From positions 4,688,935 to 4,752,934 of the forward strand of contig NW_002060945.1 of assembly GCF_000150275.1 (NCBI RefSeq): DNA of 64,000 nt. The letters are read 5' to 3'. This stretch comes from Trichoplax adhaerens. Taxonomy: Eukaryota; Placozoa; Uniplacotomia; Trichoplacea; Trichoplacidae. This document shows positions 28,401-39,708 of the stretch, one piece after another; position 1 is the first letter of the stretch; every line of letters begins with the position of its first letter. The position numbers were made by a program, and so were the translations under genes. The notes beneath the pieces are model-generated. The model searched no databases. It worked only from the letters and a program-made list of their open reading frames with translations, and was not told where the DNA came from.

Positions 28401-29109
28401 TTAGCATTATAAATGTAAAAATCAAGCTGAACGTTACTGATATTACAATATCACACAATCTAATGCAAATAATTCATTGTAGATTTATCATTGCATACAT
28501 AATGTTATACAGCATCTGCATTTAAAACAGTATAAAATTAGCTTTAATGCATTGAATGTAGAGTCTAAAAACTGCAATATTCGATCCAAACATGCATAAA
28601 CTTACAGAATTGAGAATGTTGAAGTCAAACTCAAAGATTTTATTATATTTGGAAAGTCCTTCTTTCTAGAATTAGGCATTACAATAATAATATAAGTTAA
28701 CACAATAAATTTCATACTCATACTCATAAACATCTGCATATCGAGCAGCATTATAACACTAAGCCAATTCTACAGTACCAATGCACTGATATCTAGCAGT
28801 TACAGCAATTGGATGACATAAGCAATGCAGCTTTAAATCGATTTTATTCGATTGACTAGTATATTATTATTTATTTATTTGTTGAAAGGCTTTATGTGAC
28901 CGCAGCAAATTAAAGACTGATAAGTGCTACTGCTCCCGTATGAACCGTTGCTATCGAATATTGCGGTATAGTTATAGTAGAATTCAGCGTTCATGTTTGC
29001 AATTTCTAGTCATCTATCACACCTTAGTTAAATTGCCACGCGACATAATCCTGGAAAGTGACTTAGCTGCGTCATTTTTCTCAGCAACATTTAGTATTCG
29101 GCGATGCAT
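22447..29109 (-). CDS. TOP3A: DNA topoisomerase III-alpha (type IA), 876 aa, 33 exons
   Basis: Exons 1-33 in transcript order: 29023-29109, 28606-28665, 28320-28393, 28094-28169, 27386-27494, 27157-27208, 26976-27067, 26711-26791, 26581-26621, 26452-26500, 26303-26348, 26121-26175, 25962-26036, 25810-25892, 25627-25724, 25463-25569, 25337-25396, 25204-25254, 24973-25047, 24843-24893, 24687-24765, 24502-24612, 24363-24432, 24254-24282, 24110-24168, 23918-23990, 23627-23836, 23464-23538, 23265-23345, 23049-23133, 22926-22973, 22568-22815 and 22447-22487. The total is 2631 nt. The N-terminal Toprim has VAEKNDAAK (Glu10) and TDGDREGE (Asp117, Asp119, Glu121). The active-site tyrosine is Tyr331 in FISYPRTET. 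Core blocks include AVDVRQELDLRIG, SCQFPTLGF and HPPIHPTK. The tail has an Asn/Ser-rich linker (~615-684), two GRF zinc fingers (from ~685 and ~765), an RG-rich basic run and an acidic end (YYGDDPYEEDYD). The enzyme passes single strands and, with BLM/RMI, dissolves double Holliday junctions. Human TOP3A is 1001 aa; the C4 finger before the linker appears absent here. Confidence 0.95.
24254..24282 (-). other. TOP3A: 29-nt microexon of TOP3A (exon 24)
   Basis: Adds only ICEGTRNKT plus split codons between the GLKR and EVLQEQITKYKE segments. It is flanked by an AACAG acceptor and a GTGC donor. It matches the short charged CDGKKDK stretch at the same place in the human protein, which supports it as real. 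Confidence 0.8.
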
Positions 29110-29370
29110 GACACTGTTGATACTGCGAGAGAAGAAATGGATCCTCTGACAGACAGTAGAATGCCTTCAATAAAAGTATCACAAGACAAAAATAAGCCAA
29201 ATTTTTTTTAATTAGCTCTCTTATGGGTCTCTACATGTGGATAATTAATTAGTGAAACACTAATATGACTGATTACAGCATGACTTTGACTTTAGCAGTT
29301 CTGCTGCTTATTGTCGACTTGTTGATTTTCGCACTGTTATCTTGTTTAACTATTACAATATTGTGACCCA

Positions 29371-29582
29371 GTGTACAATGTACAGTGTACAGTACAGTAT
29401 ATCAATATGTACTGTACTGTACTGTAGCTACACGTGACGTGTGAAACGTACTGTACTGTACTGTACGGTACTGACAGTGTACAGTACAGTACTGTACTGT
29501 ACAGTACAGTACACTAGCATTACACACCGTACTGAGTCTACTGTCTACAATGTACAGTACAATACTGTACAGTACTGTATAG
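29371..29582. repeat. TACTGTACAGTA palindrome array, cluster 3 (upstream of TOP3A)
   Basis: Dense copies at 29371-29400, 29408-29426, 29448-29468, 29474-29514 and 29549-29582, with 3-7 bp spacers in places. Open frames over it on both strands read as TVQYCTV-like repeats, which is an artefact of the motif. The array starts 262 bp upstream of the TOP3A ATG. Confidence 0.8.
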
Positions 29583-31701
29583 TGCACACTTCAGCTGCAG
29601 GCCAACGAGTATTGCCATGTCGCGAGAAATTCTCATTGAATCGTAGCCATGTCTAAAAAAAATAGTCCAAAAAATTCATTTAAGGAATCAGAGATAATTT
29701 ACGCACACTCAAAAATTAAGAGAAAATGTAGGCAAAATTTTATACTGATACATGTCTCCATTGCTAAATGGTTGTACAACACTGTATAATTGGTGCAAAA
29801 TACGTGCTGAAGCTTAAAAATTGCCGACAATATTAATTAAAAGGACAAGGAATGCCGGTCGGTACTCAATGCACGACGTATCGACAGTGATGTTCTACAT
29901 CATGATTACAATTGGTATGCAGTATACGAGTTGTATTCAATTAAGAAATTAGAGATCCACATAAAGAGAGTCAATTTTAGCCAAAGCTAACTGGCTGTAC
30001 AATATCCGTACATTGGATGGTCAGTGAAAAATATAACAATACTTCGTTCGGACAACTTGAAGCTTAAAATAGCTTATATGTCATACATTGACAGTAAATT
30101 TAAAAAGAGTATTCATAGGCATTATGCGATGATGTGCTGCATCATCGCTAACATTATACCATCATCTAGTAATGTAGTGTATCGAAGGATTCAAGGACTA
30201 ATTACAAAAGAAAGAAAGAATAAATTTTGACAAAACTGTGCTGATATACGTCTCTATTGCTGACTTTTTACGGTATACAGTACTTTGAGTGAAAAATTCG
30301 CTATTCTGTTAACAAAATGATCAATACCAGGAACCGTATCTGTTACGATAACCTCTACCTTCTGAATTTTCTTTTAATTTATTCTTTTGTACGGATTATA
30401 TTCCCGTTCAAATATTTAAACTGGTAATTTTACTACTAATATTAAATTACTATTTACAAATAGGCTTGACAGACGGCAATTTAATATTACCTTGATACAT
30501 ACGATAAGCCTACAGAATAGTATAATATTTGTATACTCGTAGAAGGCCGTTAACCGATTTACTGTATACTACGCGTATATGAAATTAGCGTTTGTGAGAA
30601 GACTTGTACCTAAGTATAATGTTGCTCTATTGAACTTTACAAACGAACTACAAGCACAATGTAATAGTTTCAGCTTCAATATTACGGTAACGGAAAGACA
30701 CAGTCATCAAGTAGGAAAAAATGAATAAAAAACAGATAACTACTTCTAATACGGCAGTGCCATCTTCTTAGCAAGTCGGGATTGAAGTATTTACTTACGG
30801 TTAATTACGCCTACACTTATACAAGTACAGTATACCTTTTCTAATAAAGCCTATCTCATGTGAACGATCAAACTCTAGGAAAGCACTACAGTCTAATTTA
30901 TCTTTGAGATATCAACATTGCAGTATCATTTAATCATTACGGCTATGGAATCACAAATATGTAAATAATTAATTTAGAGGCCTAACTCCTTCAGATTGAG
31001 AGGATGTTTATATCAGGTTTCGGAGTAAAAGAAATTGAAATTTCGTAGATCTTACTTCACACCCTTGACGAGCATTACAGTATTTATTATAGTGTGAAAG
31101 AGTGCCAAGTGCCAACCTTTACTAATATAACTTGTAACAGCCCCAGGTTACTGGACGTGGGCATAAATATTAACATTAAAAAAATAATGATGCACTTATG
31201 ATTTAATCTTTTAAAAAGTGGCCTTCTTATACACTTCCCTGACATTTCTGCAGAGTACTGATTATTAAAATAGTATTCGTTATATCGCTAAAGGTGGCCA
31301 CTGGGCCTTTAAATTTTGATTTCATGTAATATTCTGATGAAAATTGAATAAACATAGAATCTTTATAGAGTTTTCTACACAGCCATTTTGATAGTTACAT
31401 TTTCTTATAACGGTTGTTATCGACAGAGCAAGCTTTGCTTGCATACGACAGCGATCCTTAGACACATTATAATGATTGGTATAGAATTGACTACAGTACT
31501 AAGGACATTCTACCGCACTGTAGATATCTTACAGTACCTGCTAATCTTAACTTGGTATGTCCATCACCATACATTAGTTATCATAATGTGCTCTGGACCA
31601 TTAACTAATCTTAATATAGCATAGTATATTACTATTACTGGGATATATATAATATCGAATGATAATACTATCTGTTAATTTTATTAACAAATTGACCATA
31701 A

Positions 31702-31751
31702 NNNNNNNNNNNNNNNNNNNNNNNNNNNNNNNNNNNNNNNNNNNNNNNNNN
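31702..31751. other. Assembly gap, 50 N
   Basis: Fifty undetermined bases, probably a scaffold gap of nominal size. It lies about 45 bp from a diverged tandem duplication, so a repeat-caused break is plausible. Confidence 0.95.
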
Positions 31752-31796
31752 GATACCTCTACATAAATTTTCCCTCTACCTCTATAATGTCTTCTG

Positions 31797-32247
31797 TGCT
31801 TATGTTGAACAATAACATTCAACAATAAAGTCATCCCACCAACACCTTCGTAATTTCACTTATCAAGATTTTAAATTGATTTGATGGGCTACATTTAGTA
31901 CTAACCAATATATATTCATCATGATAATCAAGATACTGTCAAAATTTACTCGATTTTTAATTGTTATACGTCAATACCCGTATGGCATATCAATGGCGCT
32001 AAAAGGATAAAGATCGACTTAATTCAAGACGACTATACCTAACGTGCTTAGTCTATGTTGAATTATAATGAACAGCAAACAAAGTTATCCTATCAATGCC
32101 TTCACAGTTTCATTAATCAAGATTTTTAAAATGATTTGATAAGCTGCAACTAATACCAAGCAATATTTATTGCAATGAACTTATCCAATGGATGTCAAAG
32201 TCCACTAAGTTATTATCGGGCTTGTTGATATTGACTCCCTTCAGATT
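31797..32247. repeat. Diverged tandem duplication, unit about 190-250 bp
   Basis: Copy A (31797-31983) and copy B (32044-32247) share in order a TATGTTGAA block, CAACA...ATCC, CAATGCCTTC/CAACACCTTC, TCAAGATTTT, TGATTTGAT, GCTRCA, CAATAT and TGTCAAA. Substitutions and small indels separate them. I see no coding capacity common to both. Confidence 0.6.
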
Positions 32248-33172
32248 CTTATTTTAGCCACCATCAACACCTAATTTCTGATATTTGAAACACCACAAGC
32301 AATTTCAGTCTATCGTACGCATATATATGTCTTACATGATAGTCATACTTTATTAATATCACACCTAAGTTAAAGCTAAAGGTTACGATATGATATGCGA
32401 CATAAACAGAGATCAAAGATAATCTTACTGTATGTTATGTAATTTTATCAACTCTAGTCATAACAAGTTGTGAGTAAATAGTCATCATTTTATGTGCACT
32501 TTAAATTAGCTACGGTTAATGATGCCAATTTAATGAATCTTAATACATGTAGTGCAATATAATGTAGCATAACTTCCCTTGCAATTTATGCATATTGACT
32601 ACAGTATTATACCATATATACAGTAAAATATGTTAAAAAGAAGTAAATATCATAAAACACTTGTAATTTGTAAACATCTTGATCTAGTTCTAGATCGTTT
32701 CTGAATGACACCGGCTAGATTGGTCCGTGAATTCGGACGATAAAAAAATGTCATAATGTTATAATTTCTTTTGAAATGCACTATAGTCAGGAATAATTTA
32801 CGATAGAATTAATAATTCATATTAACCACGATTTTCGTAAATACATTTGAAACAAATCCCTATACATAAAATGCGAATTTCTACGGGCAATCTCGAATTA
32901 TTACCAGCTGATGATACACTAGATTACTGCGTTAAATTATAAATAAATTAGTGTAATAAAATAACTTAGTAGGATACAGGCTGATTTTCTACATCATGGC
33001 CGAAAAGCATTTATCATTTTTAAACGTTGAAAGAAGTTACTTGTAGTTAATATATGAATGACAGGGCAACATAGACATGCAATATCATTAAATTACTTGT
33101 TCTGTTTAATTTAATTTTCTCAAAAGTTCAATATATGAAAGTGCAGTAAAAGGAGAATTGAAACCATTAAAT

Positions 33173-34207
33173 TTAATTTAAACTTGTACCATTCCGTACA
33201 GTAGTAAATGAGCTTATAGGAGGAGAACGGCTTGTGGGAGATACTTGCTTCTTACTTCTAACCGATCTTTGAAACTGAAAACTCTCCTTACAAACATGTT
33301 TAACAAAGGTTTTTCTAATTTCCGGGTTTAAGTAGCCATACATGACTGGATTGATAAACATATACGAAAAAGAAAGATAACGTAGCCCTTTCATGTGATC
33401 AGTTAAGTCTAATGGTATTCGAAAGAAATGGACAAAAAAGAAGATATGATAGGGTAAACACATAACAGTAAAAGCACATACAACTACAGCCATATAACGA
33501 GCAGCTCGAACATTTCTTACTAGCGTACGCTTAGACACATTTTGACGGCCAATATTAAATTTTCTAATATGCCTGTTAGCAATAATGAAGATATGACCAT
33601 AGACAATCAGCATTGATACTAAAGGTAAAAAGAATACTACACAATAAATGACTAAATAGTAAGCTAGCTCTGACTCCTCTTTAAATATATTACGTACAAC
33701 ACATAAACCTTTTAGAAAATAACGATGTGACCAAAATGGAGCTGCAGCTGCAATTAAAGCGATTAACCATGATATTGAGATAGCAATTACTGATGATCTA
33801 ATAGTTATATCTTCAATATAACGAAATGGGAAAAGGATAGCATAATATTTTTCATAGCTTATTAAACACAAATGAAGACATACTGCTACATCGAACAATA
33901 CGTAAAATTGCGGCAACAATGTACAAAAAATTGAATTATTAAAGCGAACATCTTTTCGAACAAATCGTGGAATAAGATATAATGACGCCCAAAGTATTGC
34001 TGCAGTGGACATGCTTATAATTATGACGTTAGTAGCTTTCCATAGATTTCGATGAAACAAAATAACGCATAACAAAATTGCATTATTAACAATTGTTAAT
34101 ATGGCAACAACTAAAAGAATATATTGTTCTTCATCCCATGTATAAGGTTGTTTAACTGGCGGAGTCCTACTGTTTATCGTTGCATTGATTGAAGCACTAG
34201 AAATCAT
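33173..34207 (-). CDS. Orphan rhodopsin-class GPCR, single exon, 344 aa (paralogue of 44051-45073)
   Basis: Seven hydrophobic segments at about 28-50, 60-80, 98-120, 138-158, 184-208, 236-260 and 274-292. The N-terminus has an N-A-T sequon at Asn8. Cys95 and Cys169 can form the usual TM3-ECL2 disulfide. The DRY position reads EKY (119-121). TM7 has NPVMY (286-290) followed by a helix-8 segment NPEIRKTF and a Ser/Arg-rich tail. TM2 reads SMSTAAILW, so the usual sodium-site Asp2.50 is replaced (Ala70 by alignment). TM6 has VMCLPY with Cys where Trp6.48 is usual. Ligand and G-protein class cannot be told. Overall pattern is close to lineage-specific aminergic/peptide-like receptors. No intron is needed. 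Confidence 0.9.
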   Translation of the reverse strand: MISSASINATINSRTPPVKQPYTWDEEQYILLVVAILTIVNNAILLCVILFHRNLWKATNVIIISMSTAAILWASLYLIPRFVRKDVRFNNSIFCTLLPQFYVLFDVAVCLHLCLISYEKYYAILFPFRYIEDITIRSSVIAISISWLIALIAAAAPFWSHRYFLKGLCVVRNIFKEESELAYYLVIYCVVFFLPLVSMLIVYGHIFIIANRHIRKFNIGRQNVSKRTLVRNVRAARYMAVVVCAFTVMCLPYHIFFFVHFFRIPLDLTDHMKGLRYLSFSYMFINPVMYGYLNPEIRKTFVKHVCKESFQFQRSVRSKKQVSPTSRSPPISSFTTVRNGTSLN

Positions 34208-37200
34208 CGTCGATTTTAAGAGGAACTATCGTTGTTAATGGATAGATTAGATATTTTGCTATAAATCTACAGTTAAAAAAAGGCAGAAATACAGGAAATA
34301 ATTAAAATGCTAATTTAATAATCGATTTAACAGAGCTTACATTATGAAATAGTAATACGAAAAGCATACAGTAAACATCCATAGGATATAAATGAAATTA
34401 GAGAAGTATTCGCGTTGGTATGGTATGCATGATATAACGAAATTTTATTTTACTTTAACAAGGCATTACGTCTTTATGGTGGTAAGATGTCGGTAATAAA
34501 GTAGAAATCAATCAATATAGCTACCGCTGTGGAAGTTAAATCAACATTACACTAATTTCTTCATTTTTAATTTGATAAGGCAACAACGGTAAGCTAGTCA
34601 TGCGAACGAAGAAATCAATAAAATTATCGTACCTTCTCGAAATAAACCAACTGTAAGTTACCGCTGATCAACCTAGGAAGTCATAAGAAAGTGTTAACCG
34701 TCTATATAAATAAAACATCTATCTACTATTCTTGTATTCTTACAACTAGTATCAACCAAATTTAAATAGTTATTGCATGCACAAGGTTTATAAAGTTTAA
34801 TTCATGACGAAAGGCAATCAAAGATAACGTGCTTACTTGTAACACTCACACTTCAATTTTAATTCCTCATCAAACGAGACGCCATTGCTGCAACAGTGCG
34901 GATCCGATACCTTTGTAAATGAATAAATCTCAATTTGTAATCTGTCAGAGAATTGCAAGACAGACTAAATTAGAGATAATTTCAAAGAATAAAATTTCAA
35001 AAGACACTATTAATCTCAACTTTTTATATACGGAAAATTATAGTTACTGATTACTCTCTATTACTGCCTGTAACACATTAGATCATGTTGCCACCAGGTG
35101 TCTACGTTTCATCAAATCACAAATAATAATGCTGTATTTGCTACTATGTGAAATGCCCTTGCTACCTTGATCGCTGTAACAATATATAAGAAATATATGT
35201 TATATAGACCATGTATGAATACGTCTGGTCATAGCATTCATAAGTACAAGGTCCTTTCGAAGAACAGCAGGTGTTCTTAAATATCGATCAATTACCTTCT
35301 TCCGTAGTAATTATCATATTATTATTCCCTTATTTTTAAACTTGTTTTTGAATTTGATCATTTTCTAGATATAACATATTAATCTCACATATAAAATAGA
35401 ACTTAGAATTGATATGGTATAAAAAGAAAAATTACATTAAGACTAGACATAATTAAATTTTAAATCTGAAAAAAGTCAAAATATCTGTTGTGTTTAATCA
35501 TTTACGTGTGATATTGGAATCTACTGTATAATAATAAAATATAGATAGAAAGCATTAATGTATTTGCGTCACAGAATGAAAAAGCAATTGTAACGCCACC
35601 TGTATATTTCTTACATACTGTACTAGGCAATAAATAGTTTTTCTGTTATAAATCATTTAGATTAGGTTGATCTCTAATATAAATAATAGATTAAAATATT
35701 AATATGATATTATAGCATGTCAATAGCTTATGAACAAAGAGTTGGCCTTAAACTCCCTATAATTCTGCTCCAGACATAATCTAAGGTCATTCAAAAAGCA
35801 GATCAGAAGTGTTTAATTTACTATAGATAAAGCTATACGAAGTACTTTTGAACTTTCCAATTAGTAGCGTTTGTTATGGAAGGAATTACTTTTAAGCTTA
35901 TAAAAAGCATAAGTAAAAATAAATTATCAGCTAATGTACCTAAAGTAATTACTTTATCAGCGTTATGGAAATATGCTGACGTTTCAGATAGACAATTTCT
36001 ACGTGCTAAAATTAGATAATCATGCGCTATAATCAATTAAATAAAACATTTTATAGCGACTTTTATTAGACGAATTTTATATAGTACGCTAGTTTTGAGA
36101 TGATATCGCTGCGAAACGTATTATTTTAAAAAAAGACTACCAATAATTAAAAAAAATCGGAGACCATAGTGTTAAATTATCAGAATCGTGATGAAGGTTA
36201 GGTTATGGAAAGGATTTAAATAGAGCTGAAAATAATTCAGTTTATTCTATCGTTATGCCTGTTTCCAATACGGCTTAGAGCTATTACGTATCAGCAAGAT
36301 TAGCATAAATATTAATAAGCTAATACCGTTAAATTTTATTTTCAGAATTTGTCATATTTTATAATATTTCATTAGAATTCTAAAGGTTTGATCATTATTT
36401 TACGATAATCAGCGACTTTATTTAGAGGTAGACAATTATTATCAAAAAGCGAAACTGAATCTAAAATGTACCCTTTATCTAAATTTTTCATTATCTATTA
36501 AAGATATTGCTGTAAAATTAAGAATAATAATGGTTTTATTGATCACTGCTTTCTTACAGTAACTAAATATTACCTTAGCAACAGCCAACTCTTCAATTCA
36601 TGCTAATCCGGTAACATTTGAAATATGATAACCTTTACCCATGAAATATTAAATGCTAGCTATTTTAATACTATCTTTTCAATTGATTACCTAAAATGTC
36701 GGAAAATCAATCCTATTTCAAATAGAATGAAAGAAGCTATCTGATATTTTAATATGACTGTTACACTTTCTAGTTTATCGTAACAATAATTTAATAGTCC
36801 AGTAGGGCTTGAGTACTGAACAATCACGAGTCCAATAGAGCTTAAGTACCGAACTAACTTTATTATGCGTTAGGAGCCGTTATATATAAGAGACAATTAC
36901 CAGTAATGTGCAATAACGGACATACCATGAATGTTAACGACAATCTTATCTTATTCATAATAAGATAACAACTTATTTTCTTAGATATGCTATCTAGGAC
37001 TTAATCGTCATCATTACAGAACAACTGCAGAAATATACTGAATAAACAGGCTTCTTCAATATGATAGATCTTATCGATACTATGTCTACAACAACTGTAT
37101 TATTTCGTAACAATGACATAATATTACGCTAGCACGATACAATTCAATAAAATTTTGAAACCAACGTACAATTAATTAGAGTTATTAATTTGCCTGCTAT

Positions 37201-37899
37201 TAATTATTTCAAAGAGTATAGGCGTATTGTGAAATTTTTGACAATTTCGGCATTGTTCAAAGATATAAGGGATCCGTTTTTATTTTAAGCTATGTGTGTT
37301 CTTATTTCTATATTATGTGACAGTATCAATTTACACATTTTACTATGAGAAAAAATACATAAAAATTTAAACAGATGTCCTTAAAATATTATGCAGTATA
37401 AAAGTAATGGATGCAATACTGAGACTATTACGTAGAGCAACAATAAAGGCAAAGTATAGACGATTTTAAATTAGTTAATTGGTTATGATATATTGACTTA
37501 TTTGATTTCTTGCACTTAGCAACGGCAAAGAAACAAGAACCTCAAATATCGACAAAATGACCAAGAACAAATTATATACAAATCAAAAATCATTTCATTG
37601 AAAACACACTCTCATGGTTTCTTCACTACCACCCAGCTTATTCGCACTACAAATATTTGAAATCTTATGGGTGTTGTTATGTGATAACGATTTCTATTCA
37701 CATATATTTGCATATTGTTATCGATATTTCATGTCGGAAAGGCCATCATCTAATACATTTAAAACGGCCAAAGTATACACGTGTGAGGTTGATAGATCAA
37801 GAATCTTCAAAACTTTAGAAAATTAAGATTTATTGAACAAAACCTCGTTTACGAAGATGCAACGTAATCGATTAGCTGAGGACCTGTAACAAGAAAGAA

Positions 37900-37900
<1 letters not shown>

Positions 37901-37936
<36 letters not shown>
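37901..37936. repeat. ATT microsatellite, 12 units
   Basis: Twelve uninterrupted ATT trinucleotides, ended by AAAG. Likely length-polymorphic. Confidence 0.95.
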
Positions 37937-37938
<2 letters not shown>

Positions 37939-39685
37939 AGAATATTAGTATTATTTACTATGCTAAACTACTCGCTTATATACTTTTCCGCGCTTACAGT
38001 CTTAGCACCTTACTTACTACACACTTCAGTATTAGCATCTCAAATACAGGGTAGTTTACACCTTTCATGTGAAGCTCTAGTGTGAGCACTGTAGCGCTCC
38101 TCTTTAAAAGGATTGCAGTTACTAAGCTAGCTATATTTAATAATTAAGCCTCTAACGAGAATATCTATCACATGTTGAACACAATAACTATGGTAGACAT
38201 TACTAAATATATCATCAACTTAGAATACAATATTACACTATCTTACAACACGATATCAATCAGTATAGGATATTTGATCAAAATCTAACAAACGGAAATA
38301 AAGCAATTTTGCAAACTAGTTCTCACATAATTTTTACATATAGTATAAAGATACGTCATAAAATGAAATATAAAGAACGAAGAATAGAATCCAAATTGTA
38401 CGTAATTTATAAAATATTTGATTAAATACTACTATCCAAGATTGAACCTTAAGTAGCAATATTTAATTTTGAAATTTCGCTACTACTTAAAATTTATTTG
38501 TACAATGTAATACTGTAATACTGTAGAATACTATGTTACCATTTGTCTCTGTGCTATATCTTGTAAACACTCTCATTCTAGTTTTACTGAAAAGTTAAAT
38601 TTAAAAGTTCGCGCTAAACTAGCAATAAGGTTGCCAAACTCTTAACGGAATACTAGTAGAAAACTAAGTGTATATACCATAACATATAGTAACGACATTA
38701 TCATTTCTTTGGTGTACACTTTCTAAACTATTTTAACTCAGATACTCAATACCTTTGCAAATATAACTATCTCATCTTTATCTAATCGTAAATGGCGTAA
38801 TTACCTAATTTATCAATACTACTGTATATTAATTAATATTTATTGCAACTACAAGATAGAAATGTTAAAGGACGTAACTATCTCATTTTTCAAGCTACTC
38901 GTGTACAGTATTATACCTTTATCAGAATTATCTACAGTATATCATATCAATCTAAAATAATTCTAGTAAGGCTGGGATCACCTTCATGGCTAATGCATCG
39001 GTATCTCATTAAACGAATCAAGACTTTGTAAATTTTGAGTTCTATTTTGTACTGTAAGATCACTTGTTAACTGCTGATGATAGCAATTACTGTATTAATT
39101 CTATAATTGATTAGCTGAAATCTTTTTCCATTTAGGATGTTTCATATAACATATTTAACAGTATATTATAGCATAGCAAGTCACTTTACTCAATGCCCCT
39201 ATAACGTTAGCAAGATTAAATGACTTAAATAGCTATTAAGGTTAGTATAAGAGATCCTATAATGGTAGAGATATCTTCTCTGTCTTGATGATAATAATAA
39301 CGTTATCGAGTAAAAGTACATAAATAAGATAATCAGTTTTTATCTATACTGCATATGGAAAAGTAGATGGTTGTTAGTAATATGCAGCATGTTGGAGTCA
39401 GAAGCCGCTACTGTACTAGTTAAGAAGTTATAGTTGCTTGTAAGATAGTAGAGGATGTTTCCTTCGGTTGTATATAAAGCAAGCTCTTTCTGTTATTATT
39501 AGTTCTTTTCCTCCATTAACATTAGACTCCTAGTAAATTATAATGAAAGCTATTACTATCCGCTGACGTTTACTTTAGATTTGAATTTTAATACATTTGG
39601 TCCCAATAATACTGTATAAGAGTATGCGTTTCGTGGTATATTCATGCAATGTAAAACTTGGATTTCAGATTTAATCTAAGATATA

Positions 39686-39708
39686 GTAAAGCATGGTTGA
39701 TGCTTTAC
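39686..39708. repeat. Perfect 9-bp hairpin
   Basis: GTAAAGCAT (39686-39694), loop GGTTG, ATGCTTTAC (39700-39708). No flanking gene within 4 kb. Confidence 0.65.

Larger units (their letters stand above)
29110..33172. other. Intergenic region between TOP3A and the first GPCR
   Basis: Holds palindrome array 3 (29371-29582), scattered short open frames (30024-30230 and 31388-31624 plus, neither family-like), an assembly gap (31702-31751) and a diverged tandem duplication (31797-32247). No gene supported. Confidence 0.6.

Noticed and set aside
29402-29656. Open frames on both strands over the TOP3A upstream array
   Set aside because: Same repeat artefact as cluster 1; no splice signals and no family.
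37614-37826. 70-codon plus-strand open frame between the GPCR genes
   Set aside because: Some membrane-like stretches but no receptor motif (no DRY, CWxP or NPxxY) and no flanking exons.
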